Source: Christensenella sp. UBA3944
GTDB lineage: Bacteria > Bacillota > Clostridia > Christensenellales > DTU072
Assembly (NCBI GenBank): GCA_002385605.1
Contig: DGDU01000020.1
Location: 1-17,520 of the forward strand
DNA: 17,520 nt
Reading direction: 5' to 3'
Part shown: piece by piece, positions 11,460 through 17,520 of the stretch
Position numbering within the stretch: position 1 is the first letter of the stretch
How the letters are laid out: every line of letters starts with the position of its first letter
Notes under the pieces: generated by a model
Told to the model about the DNA's origin: nothing
Seen by the model: only the letters and a program-made list of their open reading frames with translations
Databases searched by the model: none
Made by a program: the position numbers and the translations under genes

Positions 11460-13211
11460 ATGAAAACTCAGAACATTTACCGCACTCACAACATCGGCGA
11501 AATCAACGACTCACTTCTGGACAGCAAACTCCGCCTCGCGGGCTGGGTGGAAAACATCCGCGACCACGGCGGCGTATCCTTCATAGACCTGCGCGACCAC
11601 TACGGGGTTGTGCAGATTGTTATCCATAACCCCGAAACCGTGGATAAGCTTAGCCGCGAGCAGTGCATATCCGTCGAGGGTACGCTCAGGCTTCGCGACC
11701 CCGATACCGTAAACCCAAAAATCGCGACGGGCACCGTCGAGCTGGTGGCGAGCGAGGTAAATATATTGGGCGATATTCTTGAGCCCCTGCCCTTCGAGGT
11801 TCCCACCTCTACCGAGGTTAAAGAGGAGCTTCGGCTTAAATACAGATACCTTGACCTTCGCAATCCCGCCGTGCATAATAAAATACTTCTCCGCTCGCAG
11901 GTTGTCGCCGCCATGCGCGACCTTATGAGGGCGGAAGGCTTTGTCGAGATTACCACGCCCATCCTTACGGCTTCCTCTCCCGAGGGCGCGAGGGACTACC
12001 TTGTACCCAGCCGCAAGCATAAGGGCAAGTTCTACGCCCTGCCCCAGGCCCCGCAGATTTTCAAGCAGCTCCTGATGGTGTCGGGCTTCGACCGCTACTT
12101 CCAGATTGCCCCCTGCTTCCGCGACGAAGACGCGAGAGCCGACCGTTCGCCCGGCGAGTTTTATCAGCTGGACTTTGAGATGTCCTTCGCCACTCAAGAG
12201 GATGTCTTTGCGGTTGCCGAAAGGGTGCTTTATACGATATTTGAAAGGTTCGGCGGAGGGGCTGAGGTTACACCGGCTCCCTTCCCCCGCATAACATACA
12301 AAGAAGCCATGCTGCGCTACGGTTCGGATAAGCCCGACCTCAGAAACCCCCTTTACATTATCGACTTGTCCGACTTCTTCAACAAGTGCTCTTTCGCGCC
12401 CTTCAAAAACAAGACGGTGCGCGGCATAAGGGTGCCCGGCGGCGCTTCCTGCACAAAGAGCTTCCACGAGCAGATGCTGGCTTTCGCCATAGAGATAGGG
12501 ATGCAAGGCCTTGGATACATTACCGTTCAGGAGGACGGAAGCTACAAGGGCCCCATCGACAAGTTTATACCCGCCGAGCTTAAAAAAGAGCTGGCAAGCC
12601 TTGCCGGGCTTAATGTCGGCGACCTGCTGTTCTTTATCGCGGACACCGAGGACAAGGCCAACTCCTACGCCGGGCAGATAAGGCAAAGGCTTGGCGAAAA
12701 GCTGGGGCTAATAGAGGAAAACGCCTTCCGCTTCTGCTTTATAACCGACTTCCCCATGTACGGCATAGACGAGGAAACGGGCAAGTGGGCGTTTACGCAT
12801 AACCCCTTCTCGATGCCCCAGGGCGGCTACGAGGCGCTTACGACCAAAGACCCCTCGGAGATTCTTGCCTACCAATACGACATAGTTTGCAACGGCGTCG
12901 AGCTTTCGAGCGGAGCCGTGAGAAACCACGAGGTTGCCACGATGGTAAAGGCCTTCGAGATAGCCGGCTACGACGAGGATACCTTAAAGACCAAATTCCC
13001 CTCGCTATATAACGCTTTCAAATACGGCGCGCCGCCTCACGCGGGCATGGCGCCCGGCGTAGACCGTATTCTTATGCTTCTCACCCGCGAGCAGAACATA
13101 CGCGAGGTAATAGCCTTCCCGATGAACAAGAACGCCCAGGACCTCCTTATGGGCGCGCCGTCGGAGGTTACCGAGCAGCAACTGCGCGAGGTTCACATCA
13201 AGATACGCTAA
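11460..13211 (+). CDS. aspS: Aspartyl-tRNA synthetase, probably non-discriminating
   Basis: The 583-residue bacterial-type class II synthetase charges tRNA-Asp, and probably tRNA-Asn, with aspartate. It has the N-terminal OB-fold anticodon domain (about 1-110), class II motif 2 FRDEDARADRSPGEF (220-234), an insertion (GAD-type) domain in the middle, and motif 3 GMAPGVDRILMLL (529-541, Arg536). His36 in RDHGG is the residue associated with relaxed tRNA recognition, while the second position usually Gly in such enzymes is Asp82. The ADRSPGEFYQLD and AFTHNPFSMPQGG segments look most like alphaproteobacterial-type AspRS as I recall it. AAGGA lies 7 nt before the ATG. It leads an operon with gatC (12 bp later), gatA and gatB, which supports Asp-tRNA(Asn) formation and amidation. 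Confidence 0.95.
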   Translation: MKTQNIYRTHNIGEINDSLLDSKLRLAGWVENIRDHGGVSFIDLRDHYGVVQIVIHNPETVDKLSREQCISVEGTLRLRDPDTVNPKIATGTVELVASEVNILGDILEPLPFEVPTSTEVKEELRLKYRYLDLRNPAVHNKILLRSQVVAAMRDLMRAEGFVEITTPILTASSPEGARDYLVPSRKHKGKFYALPQAPQIFKQLLMVSGFDRYFQIAPCFRDEDARADRSPGEFYQLDFEMSFATQEDVFAVAERVLYTIFERFGGGAEVTPAPFPRITYKEAMLRYGSDKPDLRNPLYIIDLSDFFNKCSFAPFKNKTVRGIRVPGGASCTKSFHEQMLAFAIEIGMQGLGYITVQEDGSYKGPIDKFIPAELKKELASLAGLNVGDLLFFIADTEDKANSYAGQIRQRLGEKLGLIEENAFRFCFITDFPMYGIDEETGKWAFTHNPFSMPQGGYEALTTKDPSEILAYQYDIVCNGVELSSGAVRNHEVATMVKAFEIAGYDEDTLKTKFPSLYNAFKYGAPPHAGMAPGVDRILMLLTREQNIREVIAFPMNKNAQDLLMGAPSEVTEQQLREVHIKIR

Positions 13212-13223
13212 AGGTGACAAATT

Positions 13224-13517
13224 ATGATTACCAAACAGGAAGTGCTTTGGCTTGCCAAGCTCGCCAAACTTAAGGTAGAGGATAAAGACCTCGAGAGCCT
13301 TACAAAGGATATGGCCGAGATTGTCGACTTTGCCGCCAAAATCAACTCGGCTATCGCCGAGGGCGAGGTGTACAAAGGCGGCACGACAGTGCGCATGGAA
13401 GAGCTTCGCGACGACGAGGTTAAGGAGTGCTTCCCGCAGGAAGTTATACTTCAGAATGTGGGCGGCGGCGACAAGGGCTTCTTCCCCGTAAAGAGGAGGA
13501 AAGCCGATGGCAAGTAG
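13224..13517 (+). CDS. gatC: Asp/Glu-tRNA amidotransferase subunit C
   Basis: The 97-residue GatC wraps around and stabilises the GatA-GatB interface. The N-terminal helical part (MITKQEVLWLAKLAKLKV, 1-18) and LTKDMAEIVDFAAKI (26-40) fit the family, as does the conserved LRDDEV segment (61-66) near the C-terminal half. AAGGTG lies 7 nt before the ATG. Its last 11 bases overlap gatA, and the gatA ribosome site lies inside its coding sequence, so translation is likely coupled. Confidence 0.92.
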   Translation: MITKQEVLWLAKLAKLKVEDKDLESLTKDMAEIVDFAAKINSAIAEGEVYKGGTTVRMEELRDDEVKECFPQEVILQNVGGGDKGFFPVKRRKADGK

Positions 13518-14973
13518 GATTAAGACAATCGGCGGGATGCTCCGCCGCGGCGAAATAACAAGCCTCGAGCTTACAAAGAAATACCTTGAGGCAATAAAGG
13601 CGGTAGAGCCATCGGTGCACGCTTACGCTAAAGTTACCGAAGATATGGCGCTTAATCTTGCCATGGAAGCCGACGAGGCTTTCAAGAGGGGCGATGACCT
13701 CGGGCCTCTCGCGGGCATTCCGATGAGCCTTAAAGATAATATGACGGTAAAGGATGTCGAGACTACCTGCTGCTCTAAGATTTTATCGGGGTACAGGCCG
13801 ACATACAATTCTTTTGTGTGGGAAAAGCTTTCTAAGGGCGGGGCGGTGCTTTTAGGTAAAGCCAATATGGATGATTTTGCCATGGGCTCGACCTGCGAAA
13901 CCTCCTGCTACGGCCCCACTTACAATCCCTACAATAAAAACTATGTTTCGGGCGGAAGCTCGGGCGGCTCGGCGGCTTCGGTCGCGTCGAATACCGCCGT
14001 TTACTCCATAGGCTCGGATACGGGCGGCTCTATACGCCAGCCCGCAGCCTTCTGCGGCGTTGTCGGGCTTAAGCCGACTTACGGCGCCGTTTCCCGCTAC
14101 GGGCTTCTGGCATACGCCTCGAGCCTGGACCAAATCGGGCCCATAGCTTCTTCGGTAGAAGACGCCGCCATCGTGTTTGACGCCATTAAAGGGCACGACG
14201 AAAAAGACCATACCTCGGCGAAAAACGCGCCCGCCGAGCCGATAGCTAGCAGCCTTGCCGCCGCTTCGGTAAAAGGAAAGCGCATAGGCATAGTTAAAAG
14301 CTTCTATGAGGATCTTAACGCCGAGATAAAGGAAGCCGTGTTTAAGGCGGTTAAGTTTTACGAAAGCGAAGGCGCCGAGATAGTCGAGGTCGATATGCCC
14401 CTCATCAAGTATGTGGTGCCCGTGTATTACATTCTTGCCTGCGCCGAGGCAAGCTCCAACCTGGGGCGCTACGACGGCATAAGGCTTGGGTACCGCGCCT
14501 CGCGCTACACCGATATAGACGATATGATTGTTACGACGAGAAGCGAGGGCTTCGGCAAGGAAGTACAGAAAAGGATACTTTTGGGTACCTATGTGCTTAG
14601 TTCGGGATACTTTGACGCGTATTACAAGAAAGCGCAGATTCTGAGAAACCGCATAATCGCTTCCTTCGGCGAGATATTCGCAAAGTGCGACGCCATAATT
14701 TCGCCCGTCGCGACGAGGACGGCTTTCCCGCTTGACTACGCCTCGGACAACCCCATCGAAACCTATCTTGCCGACATCTTTACGGTGCCCGCGAATATTG
14801 CGGGCCTGCCCGCCGTCAGCCTGCCATGCGGCAAGGACAGCAAGGGCCTGCCCATAGGCATGCAGCTTATCGGAAACAAGTTTGAGGAGGGCAAAATCCT
14901 GGGGCTTGCCCATAGCTTCGAGCAAAGCGGGCTTTCGGGGGTTACTCCTCTCGAAATGGGGGTAAGGCTATGA
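13507..14973 (+). CDS. gatA: Asp/Glu-tRNA amidotransferase subunit A (amidase)
   Basis: The 488-residue subunit hydrolyses glutamine and sends ammonia to GatB. It is an amidase-signature enzyme with the Ser-cisSer-Lys triad visible: Lys76 in MSLKDN, Ser151 in SGGSSGGSAA and Ser175 in GSDTGGSIRQPA. Spacing (75 and 24 residues) equals that of Staphylococcus GatA (79, 154, 178). The length is normal. A perfect AGGAGG 7 nt upstream, inside gatC, decides the start at 13507. The stop overlaps the gatB start (ATGA, 14970-14973). In this operon its role is amidation of Asp-tRNA(Asn), and possibly also Glu-tRNA(Gln), since the enzyme is dual-specific in organisms that lack either synthetase. Confidence 0.96.
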   Translation: MASRIKTIGGMLRRGEITSLELTKKYLEAIKAVEPSVHAYAKVTEDMALNLAMEADEAFKRGDDLGPLAGIPMSLKDNMTVKDVETTCCSKILSGYRPTYNSFVWEKLSKGGAVLLGKANMDDFAMGSTCETSCYGPTYNPYNKNYVSGGSSGGSAASVASNTAVYSIGSDTGGSIRQPAAFCGVVGLKPTYGAVSRYGLLAYASSLDQIGPIASSVEDAAIVFDAIKGHDEKDHTSAKNAPAEPIASSLAAASVKGKRIGIVKSFYEDLNAEIKEAVFKAVKFYESEGAEIVEVDMPLIKYVVPVYYILACAEASSNLGRYDGIRLGYRASRYTDIDDMIVTTRSEGFGKEVQKRILLGTYVLSSGYFDAYYKKAQILRNRIIASFGEIFAKCDAIISPVATRTAFPLDYASDNPIETYLADIFTVPANIAGLPAVSLPCGKDSKGLPIGMQLIGNKFEEGKILGLAHSFEQSGLSGVTPLEMGVRL

Positions 14974-16385
14974 AGTACGAAATGGTTGTCGGACTTGAAA
15001 CCCATGTGGAGCTTTCGACCAAGTCCAAGATATTCTGCTCCTGCCCCACCGACTTCGGCGGCGAGCCAAACACCCATTGCTGCCCCGTATGCACGGGCGA
15101 GCCGGGGACGCTGCCTATCCTCAACAAAAAGGTACTGGAGTACGCCATTAAGGCGGGGCTTGCCACGAATTGCGAGATAAGCCGCTCCACCCACATGGAT
15201 CGCAAAAATTATGTATATCCCGACCTGCCCAAGGCGTACCAGATTTCGCAGTTTGACGAGCCCATCTGCAAAGAGGGCTATATAGAGCTTGACAGCGGCA
15301 GGCGCATAGGCATTCTGCGCATCCATATGGAAGAGGACGCCGGAAAGCTTGTGCATGAGGGCGGTTACACTTATGTAGATTATAACAGGGGCGGAGTGCC
15401 TCTCATAGAGATAGTCACAAAGCCCGATATCCGCAGCATAGACGAAGCAAGGGAATACCTAGAAAAGCTTCAGCTTATCCTCCGCCACATAGGCGTTTCG
15501 GACTGCAAGATGCAGGAAGGCTCGATGCGCTGCGATGTTAATATATCCATACGCCCCGTGGGGCAGACAACCTTCGGCACCCGCTGCGAGATAAAGAATA
15601 TGAACTCGCTTTCCTTTATCGAAAAGGCGCTGGCTTACGAATTCGCGCGACAGGTAGATTTGGTGGAGAGCGGGCAGGCAGTCGAGCAGGAAACCCGCAG
15701 GTTTGACGAGGTGAGCGGCACTACCGAAAGTATGCGCGGCAAAGAGGACGCGCAGGATTACCGCTACTTCCGCGACCCCGACCTGCCGCAGATAGAGGTG
15801 AGCGAGGAAATAATAGAAAGGATTAAAGCAGGGCTGCCCGAACTGCCCCGGCAGAAGCAGGCGCGCTATACCACCGAACTCGGGCTTCCCGCGACAGAGT
15901 CGGCTTTGATTATAAAATACAAAAACATAGCCGATTATTTTGAAAAGGCCGTAGCCGCGGGCGCCTCACCCAAAAATGCCTGCAACCTTATAGTTACCCA
16001 CATATTCCGCAACTTCGCCACCGAAGAAGAAAAGGAGAAGTTTGCCCTTCCGATTACCCCCGAGATGCTTGCAGAGCTTATAAAACTGCTGGACGGAGGC
16101 AAAATTACGGCAAACATCGCCCGTGACACGCTTACCAAGATGCTTGCTTCGGGCAAGCCTTGCACCGACTTCCTTACGGCGTCCGACCTGGCCTCGGTAG
16201 ACCCCGCCGAGGTGGACAGGCTTTGCAAGGAAGCCATAGCCGCCAACCAAAAAGCGGTGGCCGACTTCCTCGCGGGCAAAGAGATTGCCCTTAAGGCGGT
16301 ACTGGGGTATGTTATGAAGGCAACCAGAGGCAAGGCCAACGCCGCCGAGGTTGAGGCAAAGTTGATATCCTTGATAAAAGGGTAA
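14970..16385 (+). CDS. gatB: Asp/Glu-tRNA amidotransferase subunit B
   Basis: The 471-residue subunit binds misacylated tRNA and carries the ATP-dependent kinase/transamidase site. The start MVVGLETHVEL (5-15) is highly typical, and the cysteines C23, C25, C38 and C41 (FCSCP and CCPVC) are likely zinc ligands. EEDAGKL follows, and YRYFRDPDLP marks the end of the catalytic core. The C-terminal 150 residues form the helical and YqeY-like tail domain that recognises the tRNA elbow. The ATG overlaps the gatA stop by 4 bases, indicating translational coupling, and GGGGGTAAGG precedes it. It is the last gene of the operon and is followed by a perfect-stem terminator at 16411-16436. Length is normal for the family. 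Confidence 0.96.
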   Translation: MKYEMVVGLETHVELSTKSKIFCSCPTDFGGEPNTHCCPVCTGEPGTLPILNKKVLEYAIKAGLATNCEISRSTHMDRKNYVYPDLPKAYQISQFDEPICKEGYIELDSGRRIGILRIHMEEDAGKLVHEGGYTYVDYNRGGVPLIEIVTKPDIRSIDEAREYLEKLQLILRHIGVSDCKMQEGSMRCDVNISIRPVGQTTFGTRCEIKNMNSLSFIEKALAYEFARQVDLVESGQAVEQETRRFDEVSGTTESMRGKEDAQDYRYFRDPDLPQIEVSEEIIERIKAGLPELPRQKQARYTTELGLPATESALIIKYKNIADYFEKAVAAGASPKNACNLIVTHIFRNFATEEEKEKFALPITPEMLAELIKLLDGGKITANIARDTLTKMLASGKPCTDFLTASDLASVDPAEVDRLCKEAIAANQKAVADFLAGKEIALKAVLGYVMKATRGKANAAEVEAKLISLIKG

Positions 16386-16408
16386 AAAGATTAAAATCGC
16401 CATAAACG

Positions 16409-16445
16409 CAAAAGGCTCTCTGTCCTGAGAGCCTTTATTTTTTAA
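16409..16445 (+). terminator. Rho-independent terminator after gatB, probably bidirectional
   Basis: A perfect 10-bp stem, AAAGGCTCTC (16411-16420) and GAGAGCCTTT (16427-16436), encloses TGTCCT and is followed on the plus strand by ATTTTTTT. On the minus strand it is followed by a short T run, so it may also serve the convergent aldo/keto reductase gene, whose stop is at 16470. Confidence 0.88.
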
Positions 16446-16469
16446 TCGGAAACGAAAAGCCTGAAGGTG

Positions 16470-17321
16470 TCAGAAATTACACCTGTCGGGATGGCTGCCG
16501 AGGCGGCCGACATCGGAGATGGCGGTGACTTCGGACATTTCGGAAGGTGTTAACCCGAAATCGAAAACCGCGGCGTTTTCTATTATGCGCGAAGGGGTAA
16601 CCGATTTGGGCAGAGGCACAAAGCCCATCTGAAGGCTCCAGCGCACGAGGACTTGCGCGGGGGTTTTGCCGTGGGCGGCGGCTATTCTTAGGAGTGTGGG
16701 GTTGTCGAAAACTCTGGCTTTGCAAAGCGGGCTCCACGCTTCCAGCACTATGCCCTTTTGCCTGCAGAAATCCACAGCTTCGGTCTGGACGCAGCCGGGG
16801 TGAAGCTCGATTTGGTTAACCATCGGGGCTATTTCGGCCTCTTTGAGGAGATCCTCCATGTGGTGGGGGAGAAAGTTGCTTACCCCTATCGCCTTTACCC
16901 GCCCTTCTTTGTAGAGGGTTTCGAGTACATGCCAGCTTTCGATCATCTCTTTGGGGTAGGTCTTTTTGTAGTCGTACGCCACGGGCCAATGTATGAGGTA
17001 GAGGTCGAGGTAGCCGGTCTTAAGCTTTTTGAGCGAAAGCTCGAAGGCTTTGAGGGCCCTGTCTTTGCCCTGATCGGTGTTCCAGAGCTTGCTGGTCAGA
17101 AAGACCTCTTCGCGGGGGACGCCGCTCTTTATTATGCCCTCGCCGACGCTTTCTTCGTTCTCGTAGACCGCCGCCGTGTCGATGTGGCGGTAACCCGCTT
17201 GTAAGGCGGTAATAACCCCGTTTACGCATATATCGCCGGGAGGCGTGCGCCAGGTGCCGTAACCTACGCAGGGCAGCTTTGCCCCGCTTGCCAGAATGTA
17301 TCCGTCTGATAAGCTTTTCAT
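16470..17321 (-). CDS. Aldo/keto reductase
   Basis: The 283-residue NADPH-dependent TIM-barrel reductase has the full catalytic tetrad: Asp48 in GYRHIDTA, Tyr53, Lys78 in LTSKLW and His111 in YLIHWPV. The cofactor-binding segment is PKSVTPSRIIEN (238-249). It resembles the group of 2,5-diketo-D-gluconate reductases and Bacillus glyoxal/methylglyoxal reductases (YvgN, YtbE), so a small aldehyde or ketone is the probable substrate; the exact one is unknown. I chose the ATG at 17321 over an in-frame TTG at 17336, because the TTG overlaps the promoter -10 spacer and the transcript should begin at the ATG. No Shine-Dalgarno sequence precedes it, so translation may be leaderless. It is monocistronic and convergent with gatB. 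Confidence 0.92.
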   Translation of the reverse strand: MKSLSDGYILASGAKLPCVGYGTWRTPPGDICVNGVITALQAGYRHIDTAAVYENEESVGEGIIKSGVPREEVFLTSKLWNTDQGKDRALKAFELSLKKLKTGYLDLYLIHWPVAYDYKKTYPKEMIESWHVLETLYKEGRVKAIGVSNFLPHHMEDLLKEAEIAPMVNQIELHPGCVQTEAVDFCRQKGIVLEAWSPLCKARVFDNPTLLRIAAAHGKTPAQVLVRWSLQMGFVPLPKSVTPSRIIENAAVFDFGLTPSEMSEVTAISDVGRLGSHPDRCNF

Positions 17322-17327
17322 AATTGA

Positions 17328-17356
17328 ATGATACAATTTTATGCTATTATTGTCAA
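17328..17356 (-). promoter_or_regulatory. Consensus promoter of the aldo/keto reductase, leaderless geometry
   Basis: On the minus strand a perfect TTGACA (17351-17356) and TATCAT (17328-17333) are 17 bp apart. Only 6 nt separate the -10 from the ATG at 17321, so transcription should start at the start codon. Confidence 0.75.
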
Positions 17357-17376
17357 TACTCCCTTATGTAAAACAG

Positions 17377-17406
17377 TTGACAAGGCGGCGGGAGTTGGTT
17401 TACAAT
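17377..17406 (+). promoter_or_regulatory. Promoter of tRNA-Ala
   Basis: A perfect TTGACA (17377-17382) and TACAAT (17401-17406) are separated by 18 bp, giving a start near 17413, about 10 nt before the tRNA. Its -35 lies only 20 bp from the -35 of the divergent reductase promoter. Confidence 0.75.
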
Positions 17407-17422
17407 ATAGTTCCTGAACAAC

Positions 17423-17498
17423 GGGGGTATAGCTCAGTTGGTAGAGCGCTTGAATGGCATTCAAGAGGCCAGCGGTTCGAACCCGCTTATCTCCACCA
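17423..17498 (+). tRNA. tRNA-Ala (anticodon GGC)
   Basis: This 76-nt sequence folds as a full cloverleaf: acceptor GGGGGTA/TATCTCC, D stem GCTC/GAGC, anticodon stem CTTGA/TCAAG with loop ATGGCAT, and T stem AGCGG/CCGCT with loop TTCGAAC. The anticodon is GGC (alanine, GCC and GCU codons). The third acceptor pair is G3-U70, the main identity element for alanyl-tRNA synthetase. The A32-U38 pair in the anticodon loop is typical of tRNA-Ala(GGC). Discriminator A73 and CCA are encoded. Confidence 0.97.
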
Positions 17499-17520
17499 AA
17501 TAAGAAGCACCGAAGAAGGT

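Noticed and set aside
11620..11654. Two DnaA-box-like sequences (TTATCCATA and the complement of TTATCCACG)
   Set aside because: Each has one mismatch and both lie inside the aspS coding sequence; likely chance.
11511..12686. 391-codon open frame antisense to aspS
   Set aside because: Codon bias of aspS keeps the opposite strand open; the product has no recognisable motif and no ribosome site was seen.
13852..14925. 357-codon open frame antisense to gatA
   Set aside because: Shadow of a well-supported gene; low-complexity basic product without family features.
17322..17336. TTG start adding five residues to the aldo/keto reductase
   Set aside because: The TTG lies at the edge of the promoter -10 and upstream of the predicted transcription start.

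Overview
The window looks like core chromosome of a bacterium from the Bacillota, most likely an uncultured member of the Clostridia. The reasons are a DUF4364 winged-helix protein, a CdaA-type diadenylate cyclase, a DUF1015 protein, a GatCAB operon and Gram-positive-style promoters. Base composition is moderate in GC, with heavy use of ATA (Ile) and AGG (Arg) codons. No phage, insertion sequence, CRISPR array or toxin island is visible. The taxonomic call is inference from gene families only.

Layout. (1) 1-2145, minus strand: DUF4364 regulator-like protein, then a membrane-anchored M20 metallopeptidase of the PM20D1/carboxypeptidase S type, each with its own signals and separated by a strong terminator. 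(2) 2146-2558: a 413-bp divergent intergenic region with two outward promoters and, between them, three tandem DnaA boxes plus a fourth in opposite orientation. The outer two lie in an 18-bp inverted repeat. (3) 2559-5960, plus strand: cdaA, a DUF1015 gene and an aspartate kinase, closed by a clear terminator. (4) 6015-6110: a convergent spacer with three small GC-rich hairpins of shared design. (5) 6111-9119: a Dcr2-like phosphoesterase lipoprotein (minus), a phosphoglycosyl transferase (plus), and an unusual GtrA-SGNH fusion (minus) whose 3' end overlaps the transferase gene. (6) 9256-11231: an orphan six-helix membrane protein (plus) ending 5 bp from a convergent glycerate kinase (minus). 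(7) 11460-16385: an aspS-gatC-gatA-gatB operon with overlapping genes, ended by a probably bidirectional terminator. (8) 16470-17498: an aldo/keto reductase (minus), and divergently from it a tRNA-Ala(GGC).

How the genes work together. aspS-gatCAB is the clearest functional unit: AspRS with an RDHGG motif can supply Asp-tRNA(Asn), which GatCAB amidates to Asn-tRNA(Asn). cdaA makes the essential second messenger c-di-AMP, but here lacks its usual partners cdaR and glmM. The transferase and the GtrA-SGNH fusion suggest cell-surface glycan work, though they are convergent and not one operon.

Most unusual points: the DnaA-box cluster beside cdaA, the GtrA-SGNH fusion, the three GA/GAA hairpins, and predicted leaderless or near-leaderless transcripts for three genes (starts at 7250, 9256 and 17321). 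I found no clear multi-gene novel system; these are separate observations.
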